Origin: Paraburkholderia solitsugae
GTDB lineage: Bacteria > Pseudomonadota > Gammaproteobacteria > Burkholderiales > Burkholderiaceae
Direction: 5' to 3'
Length of the DNA: 64,000 nt
Assembly (NCBI RefSeq): GCF_013177695.1
Contig: NZ_WOEY01000013.1
Span: 1 to 64,000 of the forward strand
Both the position numbers and the translations under genes were made by a program. The notes under the pieces were generated by a model. The model saw only the letters and a program-made list of their open reading frames with translations. It searched no databases and was not told the DNA's origin. Every line of letters starts with the position of its first letter. Position 1 is the stretch's first letter. This document shows positions 9,191 through 17,501 of the stretch, one piece after another.

Positions 9191-10414
9191 TTAAAAGCGT
9201 GCAGGTACCGCGGTCTCGCGCATCACCGCATCGGGCGTGCGATAGCGCTCGGCCATTTCGCGGTCGACCTCGTTTTTCAATTGCGCCTGCATGTAAGCGC
9301 CGAGATGGCGTGCGTGCTGGACGATGGCCGCGCCGACTTGCGTGCGCACGCGGCTGTACTCCGCAAGTGCTTCCTGAACGTCTGCATGGCGCTTCAACGC
9401 GCTGACGAGCGCCATCGCGTCGCTCGCAGCCTTGGTGACGCCCATGCCGCAGTGCGGCCGCGCGACGAACGCCGCGTCACCCAGCAAGGCCACCCGGCCG
9501 AACGCCATGTGCGGCACTTCGAGGTCGAAGATGGGTTGAAAGAGTGGTTGCGTCGATTTGGTCACCACCTCGCCGAATTGCGGCGCGAGCAGCGTGAGCG
9601 CCGCGTCTTCCATGTCGGCGAGCACTTCGCGGCGAATCAGCGTTGGCGGAATGCCGCCCACCCAGCGCTTGCCGGATTCATCGGTCAACAGGTTCGGCAA
9701 CTGGACGTCTTCGCTCGTCGCGCGATACCAGACGAAGTTGTAGCGGCGTTCACCCGGGGTCGTGCTGTTGCCCTGGCCGGCAACCGGATAGCCGAGAATC
9801 TGTTCGCGCGGTGGCAGGCAGAAGGCAAACTTGTCGAACAGCGCCTCGCGCGTTGCTCGCGACAGCGACGTTTCGTCGACCAGGCCGCGCCATGCGACAT
9901 AGCCGGCATACTGAAGCTTCACGTCGGGCAGGAACCGCTCGCGAATCGCCGACTTGAAACCGTCCGCCGCAATGACAAGGTCCGCGCGCAATACCGTGCC
10001 GTCACTGAGCGACACGCTTGCCTGATCGGCTCCGTCTTCCACGGATACAACCGTGCCGCCGGCATGGTAGTGGACATCGGGGAGCGCGGCGCGCAGCACG
10101 TGATACATCTTGCCCCACGCGGTCAGGGTCTGCGGCAGTTCGCGCTCGGACAGCACCGCGCCGCTCTGCGCGAAGGTCACGCGCGACTGCACTTTGACGC
10201 CGATCGAGTCGTCGATTGCAATCCCGGCTGCAGTCATGGCGTCGAATAACTCGGGATGGGTGACGATGCCGGCGCCGCGGCCGGCCAGTTCTTCAGGAAC
10301 GCGCTCGAAGATGTCGACATCCCAGCCGTTGCGCACCAGCAGATTGGCCGCAAACAGGCCGCCCAGCGAGCCACCGACGATGATCGCCTTTAAACGTGCG
10401 GAAGGATTGGTCAT
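9191..10414 (-). CDS. FAD-dependent aromatic-ring monooxygenase (dihydroxypyridine hydroxylase-like)
   Basis: A 407-aa class A flavoprotein monooxygenase. The FAD-binding GxGxxG-type motif is VGGSLGGLFAANLL (residues ~13-26), the second dinucleotide motif is ADLVIAADGFKSAIRE, and the FAD ribityl site is ALLGDAAFVARPHCGMG near residue 310. The YAGYVAWRGLV segment is typical of the 2,6-dihydroxypyridine hydroxylase branch. It should hydroxylate an aromatic or N-heteroaromatic ring using NAD(P)H and O2 in the cytoplasm. AGGAGAG precedes the chosen ATG; the open frame upstream to 10606 overlaps the VOC gene. Two bases separate it from the VOC stop, so the two are co-transcribed. It has a paralogue at 36,159-37,298. 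Substrate unknown. Confidence 0.85.
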   Translation of the reverse strand: MTNPSARLKAIIVGGSLGGLFAANLLVRNGWDVDIFERVPEELAGRGAGIVTHPELFDAMTAAGIAIDDSIGVKVQSRVTFAQSGAVLSERELPQTLTAWGKMYHVLRAALPDVHYHAGGTVVSVEDGADQASVSLSDGTVLRADLVIAADGFKSAIRERFLPDVKLQYAGYVAWRGLVDETSLSRATREALFDKFAFCLPPREQILGYPVAGQGNSTTPGERRYNFVWYRATSEDVQLPNLLTDESGKRWVGGIPPTLIRREVLADMEDAALTLLAPQFGEVVTKSTQPLFQPIFDLEVPHMAFGRVALLGDAAFVARPHCGMGVTKAASDAMALVSALKRHADVQEALAEYSRVRTQVGAAIVQHARHLGAYMQAQLKNEVDREMAERYRTPDAVMRETAVPARF

Positions 10415-10416
10415 GG

Positions 10417-10902
10417 TTACTCTCCTGCGTTGATGGATGCCCGATCGATGGCCGGATGGGCTTCGGCCAGACCGGTGACTTCCTCGGCGGGGAAATTCAG
10501 TTCGATAGTCACGCCGGACGGGTCCTCGATGAACACCTGATGCAAACCAAGGCTCGGCACCGTGCGATCGCGCCAGGCGACGCCCTCCGCTTGCAAGGTT
10601 TTCCACATGTCTTCGACACCCGTCGCAAGAAACGCGATGTGGTCGACCGTGCCGGTTCCGCTGGCGGGTAGTGCCTTGTCGCCGAGATAAGCGGTGAGCC
10701 CGGCGGGATTGTCCGGATCGACGCCAATGATGTGGACGGTGCCGAAGTCGGCCTCATCACCGCCCTTGTAAAGCCAAGCGCCTGGAAAATCGAAGGGCGG
10801 GCGGTAGCCCCGCTTGAAGCCGAGAATCTGCTCGTAGAAACGACAGGATTTCTCGAGATCCATCGTGCGGATCGAGTAGTGCGCAAGTTTTGACACGGGC
10901 AT
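10417..10902 (-). CDS. VOC-family (glyoxalase/extradiol dioxygenase fold) protein
   Basis: A 161-aa single-module vicinal-oxygen-chelate protein. Metal ligands expected for the fold are visible: His in KLAHYSIRT (residue ~7), His in GTVDHIAF, and Glu in VTIELNF. AAGGAG lies close before the ATG. It is the first gene of the operon (VOC, monooxygenase, DUF485, symporter, amidohydrolase). By position it may open or isomerise the product of the monooxygenase, but VOC proteins also include isomerases and resistance proteins. The operator-like palindrome lies 18-54 bases upstream of its start. Confidence 0.8.
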   Translation of the reverse strand: MPVSKLAHYSIRTMDLEKSCRFYEQILGFKRGYRPPFDFPGAWLYKGGDEADFGTVHIIGVDPDNPAGLTAYLGDKALPASGTGTVDHIAFLATGVEDMWKTLQAEGVAWRDRTVPSLGLHQVFIEDPSGVTIELNFPAEEVTGLAEAHPAIDRASINAGE

Positions 10903-10919
10903 AAGGAGCTCCTACTATG

Positions 10920-10956
10920 CTATTTATCGTTCGATAAGTGATCGATGGATAAATAG
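10920..10956. promoter_or_regulatory. Operator-like palindromes upstream of the catabolic operon
   Basis: Two overlapping inverted repeats: CTATTTATC (10920-10928) with its exact complement GATAAATAG (10948-10956), and inside them TTATCGTTCGATAA (10924-10937) with 6-bp arms around TT. They lie just upstream of the VOC start at 10902, where a repressor would block transcription. The TetR gene 130 bp away is the natural candidate ligand; binding is inferred, not shown. Confidence 0.55.
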
Positions 10957-11085
10957 TAGGCGAATTCATCGCCAGGAGAAAGCGGCGTAACGACGGTGTT
11001 TACCCTGGAAAATTCGCTGGAAAACGCAAAGGAGCATTGCGCAATGGGCGATGAAGCAAGTGGCCGGCTGTGGTGCCGGCCAGCG

Positions 11086-11793
11086 TCAGGCTTTGGTCTT
11101 GCTGGAAGCTTTCGGTGCGTGCTTGAGTGCTTCAGGCACGCCATTGAGGAAGGCGTCGACCTGGCGCGCGATGTGGTCTTCGACGTTGTCGCTGACCGGC
11201 AGCCCGTAGATCCATTTCCGGACGCCGAGATAGAAGATGCTGGCGTGCAGGCTCCAGATCAACTCCAGGTCGATCTCGCGCTGCTTCGTGCTGGACGATG
11301 CGGGGAGGTCGTAGGCCGAGCGGATTTCCGCCATGACGGGCAGGAACACGCGTTCGCGTAGCCGCGACAGATATTTGGAGTTGATGCCTTCGCGCGTCAA
11401 GCCGGCGAAGATGAAAATCCGGATCCATTCGCGCCGCAGGATCACGCCGGCGTACGCCGAGTAGAACCTGACCATCCGTTCCTGGATCGGCACGGAGCGG
11501 TCTTTGATCAGGCATTCCCAACTCGTGTCCCATTGATAGACCTCTTCGTACACGCGGTCGATCAATGCTTCCTTGCTCGGAAAGTAGCGGTAGAGAAGCG
11601 GTTGTGTCACGCCGAGTTGGCGCGCGAGTTCGCGGGTGCTGCCGGAGAATCCGTGTGTGGCGAAGTGGTCGACGGCCTTCAGCACGATCTGGCGCTCGCG
11701 CACTTCGGGGGCAAGGCGGCGCGTGATGCCCTTCTCGTTCTCATACACCTCGCTCTTCGACGCTGCGTCGGCCGTTGGTACTTTTCTCGGCAT
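11086..11793 (-). CDS. TetR-family transcriptional regulator
   Basis: A TetR-type regulator of 235 aa from the ATG at 11793 (an alternative in-frame ATG at 11829 would add 12 residues; neither has a strong Shine-Dalgarno). The N-terminal HTH is REIARQLGVTQ-like: STRELARQLGVTQPLLYRYFPSK split over residues ~40-65, followed by an all-helical ligand domain. It is on the same strand as, and immediately upstream of, the VOC-monooxygenase-symporter operon, with the palindromes at 10920-10956 between them. It is therefore the likely local repressor responding to the pathway substrate. Confidence 0.87.
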   Translation of the reverse strand: MPRKVPTADAASKSEVYENEKGITRRLAPEVRERQIVLKAVDHFATHGFSGSTRELARQLGVTQPLLYRYFPSKEALIDRVYEEVYQWDTSWECLIKDRSVPIQERMVRFYSAYAGVILRREWIRIFIFAGLTREGINSKYLSRLRERVFLPVMAEIRSAYDLPASSSTKQREIDLELIWSLHASIFYLGVRKWIYGLPVSDNVEDHIARQVDAFLNGVPEALKHAPKASSKTKA

Positions 11794-12117
11794 GGTGTGT
11801 TCGGTACCCAGGATGTTCGGACGGATCATACAAAGATTACCCTGGTCTGGCTAGGCGACGGCGCCCGGCGGCCGCGCCTGCTGAGCGTGCCGCGGGCAGG
11901 TCGGGCGCGCGCAACGGCCGATTGCGATGTTGCGCGCGCTCAGGCCGGATGAGCTTAGTACAAATTTTTTGAACTGTACGTTCAGATTTTTCCGCGCATG
12001 CGAATTCGTCGCTGCTCTAGACTCCGGGGGATCCGCCGCTGAGTGTTCTCTCCTCAGTTCCCCCCTCGGTCTTCCCCCGGTTGTTCCTTTATCCGCTGCG
12101 TTTGGGATGCTCAGGTA

Positions 12118-15105
12118 ATGATTCACATTGGCCCGCTTCAGGTAGACGTTGAGCGTCGGGAAGTGTTTCTCGACGGGCAGCCTGTGCGCCTCGGCAGCCG
12201 CGCATTCGACATGCTGGCCGTGCTGATCGCCGCGAACGGTGGGCTGGTGTCGAAGAACGAGATGCTCAAACAGGTCTGGCCGAACGCGATCGTTGAAGAG
12301 AACAATCTTCAGGTTCATATGTCCGCGCTGCGCAAGATGCTGGGCGAAAGCCGCGGACTGATACAGACCGTGTCCGGAAGAGGCTACCGGCTGGTTCCGA
12401 GGGCTTCGTCGACGGCTGCCTCCGGCAACACTGAAGATGACGACCCGCTCGACGACGTCATGCAAGGCGCGCGCGTCCCTCACAACCTGCCTGTCAATTT
12501 GTCGGCGCTGATCGGACGGGACCAGGCGCTGGACGATGTTTCGCTGGCGCTCGCGTCGGCCCGCCACGTGACGCTCGTCGGCTCGGGCGGCATCGGCAAG
12601 ACGCGCCTCGCCGTGGAAGTCGCGCGCGGTTCGCTGGGGCGCTTTCCAGACGGCGTCTATCTGGTCGCGCTCGCCTCGGCTTCCGATGCGGGCAGCGTCC
12701 TCGCGGCGTTCGCGACCAGCATCGGCGTGAATCCGGCGAGCGGGCCGCTCACGCTCGCGCGCATCAGCAAGGAGTTCCGCGAGCGCAGCGCGCTGTTCGT
12801 GCTCGACAACTGCGAGCATGTGCTCGGCCACGCCGCCGAGCTTGCCGAGACGCTTCTGAGCGCCGGTCCCGCGGTGCGCGTGCTCGCAACCAGCCGGGAG
12901 GCGCTGCGCGTCGTGGACGAACACCTGTATTGGGTCGCTTCGCTGCAGGTGCCCGCCCAGGACGAGCAAAGTCAGCATGTCCTGGAATGCAGCGCGGTCG
13001 AGTTATTCCTGTCACGCGCCCGCGCGATCGATGCGCGCTTCTCATCGGACGAACGAAGCATTCAGCTGACCGGCATGGTATGCCGCCGGCTCGACGGCAT
13101 ACCGTTGGCTATCGAACTGGCAGCGGCGCGCGCGGCGATACTCGGTATCGCGACACTGGCCAGCCATCTCGACGACCGTTTCAACATGCTGACCGGCGGC
13201 AATCGCACCGCGTTGCCGCGCCACCAGACCTTGAAGGCGACGCTCGACTGGAGCCACGCATTGCTCGACGATGCCGAGCGCACGACGTTGCGCCGGCTGG
13301 GCATCTTCGCGAGCCGCTTCACGATGGACGCGGCGATCGCCGTCGTGAGCGATGGCGCATTGCGGGAACTCGAGGTGATCGAGGCGGTGTCGGGGCTGGT
13401 TGAAAAATCGTTGGTGGTGAGGTGCACGGCGTGCGGCGGGGTGAGTTATCGCCTGCTGGAAACCACGCGTGCGTACGCGATGCAGAAGCTCGAGGATAAC
13501 GGCGAGCAACGCGTCGTCGCGCTCCATCACGCGCGTTACTTCGTTGCGCTGCTGGAGCGCGAAGCGCTGAGCCGCGCGGACTCCGCGCGCGCCTTCGCCG
13601 ATGGCTGGCATCATCAGATGCGCGCGCTGCTCGACGACTTGCGCATGGCGCTGGGTTGGGCCCTTTCGCCGAAGGGCGACGAAGCGCTGGGCGAAGCGCT
13701 GGCCGTGAAAGTCGTGTTCCTGCTCTATGAACTTTCGCTGGTCGACGAGTGCTGCGCATGGGCCCGGCGGGCCCTCGATAGTGTCGCGGCGACGCACCAT
13801 GGCTCGCGCTCGACCCGCCACCTCCGTGTACGCATGCAACTGAAGGCAGCGCTTGGGGCGGCCCTCGTCTACGTCAACGGACCGAACCAGGAAACCTTCG
13901 GCATCTGGTCCGAGGTTCTCGCTTCGGCGATTGCGCTTGGGGACCCTGCGTTTGAAGCCCGCGCATTGTGGGGCATGTGGAACGCGAGTCAATCGTCCGG
14001 TGCGGCGCGCAATGCGCTGGCGTTCGCCGGGCGCTTCGCGTTGCTCGCTTCCGAGGTGGGCGACACAGGCTGTGCGGTGCTCGGCAGCAGGTTGCTCGGC
14101 ATCGCGTCGCATTACGCAGGCGATCAACGGCAGGCCCGGGCGTCGCTCGAACAATTCCTGCGGCAAAGCGACAGCCCGTATCAGCGCCTGCCGCTGGGCC
14201 AGTCCGTCGATCAACGGATCGTCGGCTGCGCGACGCTCGCGCGCGTGCTGTGGCTGCAAGGCTTCCGCGATCAGGCGCTGCGGCTCGCAGAGGATAGCGT
14301 GGTCGCTGCTTGCGATCAGCCGCAGGCGATGGTCACGAGTTATGTGCTGCTCGAGGCGCTCGTCCCACTAACGCTGTTATCGGGCAAGCGGGACCGGGCA
14401 GCCTACGCGATCGGGTTGCTGAAGGAGGTGTCGGCGCGCGCGGGTTTGAGCGTGGCGCAAGCGTGCTGCCGCTGTTTCGATGAGTACCTGCGCTCGATGG
14501 ACGACGTGTCACCCGAGCGTTTGCAGGCTTTCCGCGCGGCGCTGGACGATCTGGAGTCGCTCGAGTTCGGTGCGCCGCGCGCCATGCTCACCGGGCAGTA
14601 CAGCTACGCGCTCGGCCGCTCCGGTCAGCGGGACGAGGGCATTGCCGCCGTCGTGCACGCGCTGCTTCAGTGTGACGAAACGGGTGACCATTGGTATGCC
14701 AGCGAACTCAGGCGCATCCACGGCGAACTGCTGCTGATGGAGCAGACGGGCGCGTCCCCGTCCAGTGTGGTGGCAAGGGATGCGGAAGCGTGCCTGGTCG
14801 CGGCGCTGGAGGAATCGCTGATGCAAGGCTGCCGCTCGCTGCAACTTTGGACCGCGACCAGCCTCGGCCGGCTTTGGCACGCGCAAGGCCGAAGCGCCCA
14901 GGCCGCCCAGCTCCTCAAGTCGGCCTGCTCGAGACTGACCGAGGGCCTCGACTGGGACGATTTCAAAGCCGCTACCCATTTGCTGCAGATCACGGCAGCG
15001 GCCGGCGAGCAGGCCGCTGCCTGCGCCAACGGTCCGGCCGCCGCACCTGCCGTGGCGGATTCTTCCAACGCACCGCCGAGCGCAACGATCGGGGAGCGCG
15101 GCTAG
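12118..15105 (+). CDS. Winged-helix / ATPase / TPR-like transcriptional regulator, full length
   Basis: A 995-aa regulator. Residues 1-100 form an OmpR-type winged helix (LGSRAFDMLAVL, VHMSALRKML, SGRGYRL). From ~130 to ~470 lies an NB-ARC-like ATPase with Walker A GSGGIGKTRL and Walker B LFVLDNCEHV, then the HQTLKATLDWSHALL segment. The C-terminal half (~480-960) is alanine/leucine-rich helical repeats resembling the TPR-like part of MalT/LuxR-type STAND regulators. STAND proteins of this kind are usually ligand-switched ATPases. The start at 12118 is where the winged helix begins; the frame extends 25 codons upstream without domain content. It is the complete reference for the two short paralogues at 1902-3353 and 28,248-29,753. 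No target gene is evident, although the efflux operon follows. Confidence 0.83.
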   Translation: MIHIGPLQVDVERREVFLDGQPVRLGSRAFDMLAVLIAANGGLVSKNEMLKQVWPNAIVEENNLQVHMSALRKMLGESRGLIQTVSGRGYRLVPRASSTAASGNTEDDDPLDDVMQGARVPHNLPVNLSALIGRDQALDDVSLALASARHVTLVGSGGIGKTRLAVEVARGSLGRFPDGVYLVALASASDAGSVLAAFATSIGVNPASGPLTLARISKEFRERSALFVLDNCEHVLGHAAELAETLLSAGPAVRVLATSREALRVVDEHLYWVASLQVPAQDEQSQHVLECSAVELFLSRARAIDARFSSDERSIQLTGMVCRRLDGIPLAIELAAARAAILGIATLASHLDDRFNMLTGGNRTALPRHQTLKATLDWSHALLDDAERTTLRRLGIFASRFTMDAAIAVVSDGALRELEVIEAVSGLVEKSLVVRCTACGGVSYRLLETTRAYAMQKLEDNGEQRVVALHHARYFVALLEREALSRADSARAFADGWHHQMRALLDDLRMALGWALSPKGDEALGEALAVKVVFLLYELSLVDECCAWARRALDSVAATHHGSRSTRHLRVRMQLKAALGAALVYVNGPNQETFGIWSEVLASAIALGDPAFEARALWGMWNASQSSGAARNALAFAGRFALLASEVGDTGCAVLGSRLLGIASHYAGDQRQARASLEQFLRQSDSPYQRLPLGQSVDQRIVGCATLARVLWLQGFRDQALRLAEDSVVAACDQPQAMVTSYVLLEALVPLTLLSGKRDRAAYAIGLLKEVSARAGLSVAQACCRCFDEYLRSMDDVSPERLQAFRAALDDLESLEFGAPRAMLTGQYSYALGRSGQRDEGIAAVVHALLQCDETGDHWYASELRRIHGELLLMEQTGASPSSVVARDAEACLVAALEESLMQGCRSLQLWTATSLGRLWHAQGRSAQAAQLLKSACSRLTEGLDWDDFKAATHLLQITAAAGEQAAACANGPAAAPAVADSSNAPPSATIGERG

Positions 15106-15237
15106 GCGGCACCCATCCGTGCCCGATCAATCCCCCGAGGCGCGCCTCTCCGCGTGCCCGTCAACGTGCGTACTTCAGGTGTTTTAAGTTCCGCTTCAGG
15201 ACATTTTTGCGGCACTCCAATAGCTTAGGCGGATTGA

Positions 15238-15333
15238 ATGCGGGCGATCGTCAAAGGAAGAGGCGACGAGACCGTCGAACTGGCACGGCCCTACTTGCGC
15301 TGGCCGCACGCAGAACTGACGAGTAGCTTATGA
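15238..15333 (+). CDS. Possible 31-aa leader ORF coupled to the FUSC gene
   Basis: A short frame (MRAIVKGRG... ending LTSSL) starts with ATG at 15238 and its TGA overlaps the ATG of the FUSC gene by 4 bp (ATGA at 15330-15333). The FUSC start has no good Shine-Dalgarno of its own, so re-initiation after this ORF would explain its translation. The ribosome site for the small ORF is itself weak (GGCGGATTGA). It resembles no family I recognise and could be chance, or the true beginning of an upstream coding region. Confidence 0.3.
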   Translation: MRAIVKGRGDETVELARPYLRWPHAELTSSL

Positions 15334-17501
15334 CTTTGCTGACGGACAGCCCAGCCTCGCCGCGATGGCTGGACGAGCTGAAGACGTACTGGAAGGACGA
15401 CGGCCCGCGGTTCGTGCATATCGTGAAGGTGGCTGCCGCGGTGAGCCTCGCGATGGGACTGTGCATGCGGCTGGAACTCCGCACGCCGGCAACGGCCATG
15501 GTTTCGGTCGTGATCGTCATGATGCACCAGCAAAGCGGCATGGTGATCGCGCGCGGTTTCTATCGCGGCCTCGGCATGGTGTGCGGCAGTATTGCAGGCC
15601 TGTTGATCATCGCGTTGTTTCCGCAACAGCCGCTGCTGTTCTTTATCGCACTGGCTGCGTGGATCGGTGCGTGCGTATTCGGCGCATCGTACTACCGCGA
15701 TTTTCAATCGTATGGCTTCGTCCTGACGGGTTACGGTACGGCCATCACGGCGATTCCGGCCTGGTCCAATCCCTATGGCGTTTTCGATAACGTCGTGTTT
15801 ACCGTGAGTGAAGTGGTGATCGGCGTGGTGTGTGCAAGTCTTGTCAGCGCGGTGGTGTTGCCGCAGCCTGTCACGCCGGCGCTCTACGCGTCGAGTCGCA
15901 GAAACTTCACGAACCTGTTGAACGCTGTGCATGAGATGCTTGGACGCGCGACGACTGTGTTCGGTTTCGACACGTTTCTCGACCTGATCCGCGAGCGCGC
16001 CGGGATAGAAAGTTTGCGTAGCGGGGCGGTATTCGAGGATCCGTCGATACGCCTTCACAACCACGTCTTTCTCGATCTCGACAGGAGTTTCCTCGACACG
16101 GTCGCGTGGATTCATGCATTGCATCAATTGAGGGCGCGCGTCGCCGTGGAGGCTGATCCGCGTGCGATCGCGGCTGTCGATGAACTGATCGACGCGCTGC
16201 TCGCGATCGTGCCGGCCGAGGCGCAGCTCGAACTGATCACGCTCGACCAGGTCGAGACACTGTTGCGCCGTCTCGATGCTTTCGAGCAGGCGCTGCCCGC
16301 GCAACTGGGCCGGCTGATCCATTCACTCGCGGATCTGTCGCCGCAACAACGACAGTTCGTTGCGACCACCGGCTCTGCGCTGTTCTTTTCGATTGCCGAT
16401 CTTCGCCTGTATTGCAGAAACTATGTCGATGCACGCGCGGTCGATCGGCTGCCGTGGTCGCAGTCGGTGATCCATGCCATTGGCCGCATCGGTAGAACCC
16501 GTGCTACGGCCAACCGTACGGCCGCGCTCATCGCCGGCACGCGCGCGGCCGTGGCGGTGATGCTGGTCGGCTCGGCGTGGCTCGCGTCGGGATGGGTGGG
16601 CGGATCGAGCGCGATCGTCGCGGTGGCGATTACGAGCGCGCTGTTTGCGCTCGTGCCCAACCCTGCTGTTGCGAGCTGGCAGATATTCTGTGGTTGCCTC
16701 GCCGGCTGGCTTGCCGGTTTCGCATTCAACTTTTTTCTGCTGCCGCGCGTCGATGGTTTCACCTTGCTTGCCGCATCGATTGCGATTTTCGTGATGATCG
16801 GCAGCTATGTGAATACGTTTGCGAAAACGTCGATCCTCGGGCTTGGTTTCAACATCTATTTCTGCTTCATTGTCGGTATATCGAATCCGACCGTCTACAA
16901 CCCAAGCGCTTACCTCGACACCGGCTTTGCCTTGCTGGTCGGCATCGCGGCGGCGGCCGCCGCGTTTTCGATCATCGTGCCGCGCGCGGGCGACTGGATC
17001 TCGGCTCAATACCTGAAACAGATTCGCACACTGGTGTCGGATAGTGCGCGGGACGACGAGCTCGACGATCTGCTCTACACGTTCGAATTGAGTCTGCGTG
17101 ATTTCATTATCCAGATCGCGTCGGCACCGGCCGATGCGCGAGTGGACCGCAGTCACCTGATTGGCTGGGCGTTCGCGGCGCTGGAGATCGGCCGCGCGAT
17201 GATCCAGATGCGGCTGGACACCGAACAGCTCGGAGAGAGACTGCCGGTTGGATGGCTCGACGCGCAGACCGCCTGGCTGGCGGCGCTCGCCGACGTGTTC
17301 GCCGCTGTCACGCCGCAGGCCGCCGACGCCGCGCTGGTCGCGACGCGAAGGGCGCTGGATACGCTGCCGTTTGCGCAGAATAGCGCGGTCGATGCGACGA
17401 TGCTCACGCATTGCCGGATGCGGGCGCTGCTGCATTTCACCGAGCTCGCGCTGCTGGACGACACCTTGTCCCTATGGCAGACAGCGGGGCAGCGGGCATG
17501 A
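15330..17501 (+). CDS. FUSC-family inner-membrane efflux protein (AaeB-like)
   Basis: A 723-aa inner-membrane protein with the two-block topology of the FUSC/AaeB family: a first set of about six membrane segments at residues ~25-185, a soluble helical section ~190-370, a second membrane set ~390-560, and a C-terminal cytoplasmic domain. AaeB-type proteins export aromatic carboxylic acids with an HlyD adaptor. Here it is followed in the same operon by an outer-membrane factor (4-bp ATGA overlap), a DUF1656 protein and an HlyD adaptor, giving a complete tripartite pump. The start overlaps a possible leader ORF. Confidence 0.88.
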   Translation: MTLLTDSPASPRWLDELKTYWKDDGPRFVHIVKVAAAVSLAMGLCMRLELRTPATAMVSVVIVMMHQQSGMVIARGFYRGLGMVCGSIAGLLIIALFPQQPLLFFIALAAWIGACVFGASYYRDFQSYGFVLTGYGTAITAIPAWSNPYGVFDNVVFTVSEVVIGVVCASLVSAVVLPQPVTPALYASSRRNFTNLLNAVHEMLGRATTVFGFDTFLDLIRERAGIESLRSGAVFEDPSIRLHNHVFLDLDRSFLDTVAWIHALHQLRARVAVEADPRAIAAVDELIDALLAIVPAEAQLELITLDQVETLLRRLDAFEQALPAQLGRLIHSLADLSPQQRQFVATTGSALFFSIADLRLYCRNYVDARAVDRLPWSQSVIHAIGRIGRTRATANRTAALIAGTRAAVAVMLVGSAWLASGWVGGSSAIVAVAITSALFALVPNPAVASWQIFCGCLAGWLAGFAFNFFLLPRVDGFTLLAASIAIFVMIGSYVNTFAKTSILGLGFNIYFCFIVGISNPTVYNPSAYLDTGFALLVGIAAAAAAFSIIVPRAGDWISAQYLKQIRTLVSDSARDDELDDLLYTFELSLRDFIIQIASAPADARVDRSHLIGWAFAALEIGRAMIQMRLDTEQLGERLPVGWLDAQTAWLAALADVFAAVTPQAADAALVATRRALDTLPFAQNSAVDATMLTHCRMRALLHFTELALLDDTLSLWQTAGQRA

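Noticed and set aside
15280..15300. TGGCAC...TTGC before the FUSC gene, resembling a sigma-54 promoter
   Set aside because: The spacing between the two elements is three bases too long for a -24/-12 promoter, and the motif lies inside the small leader ORF.
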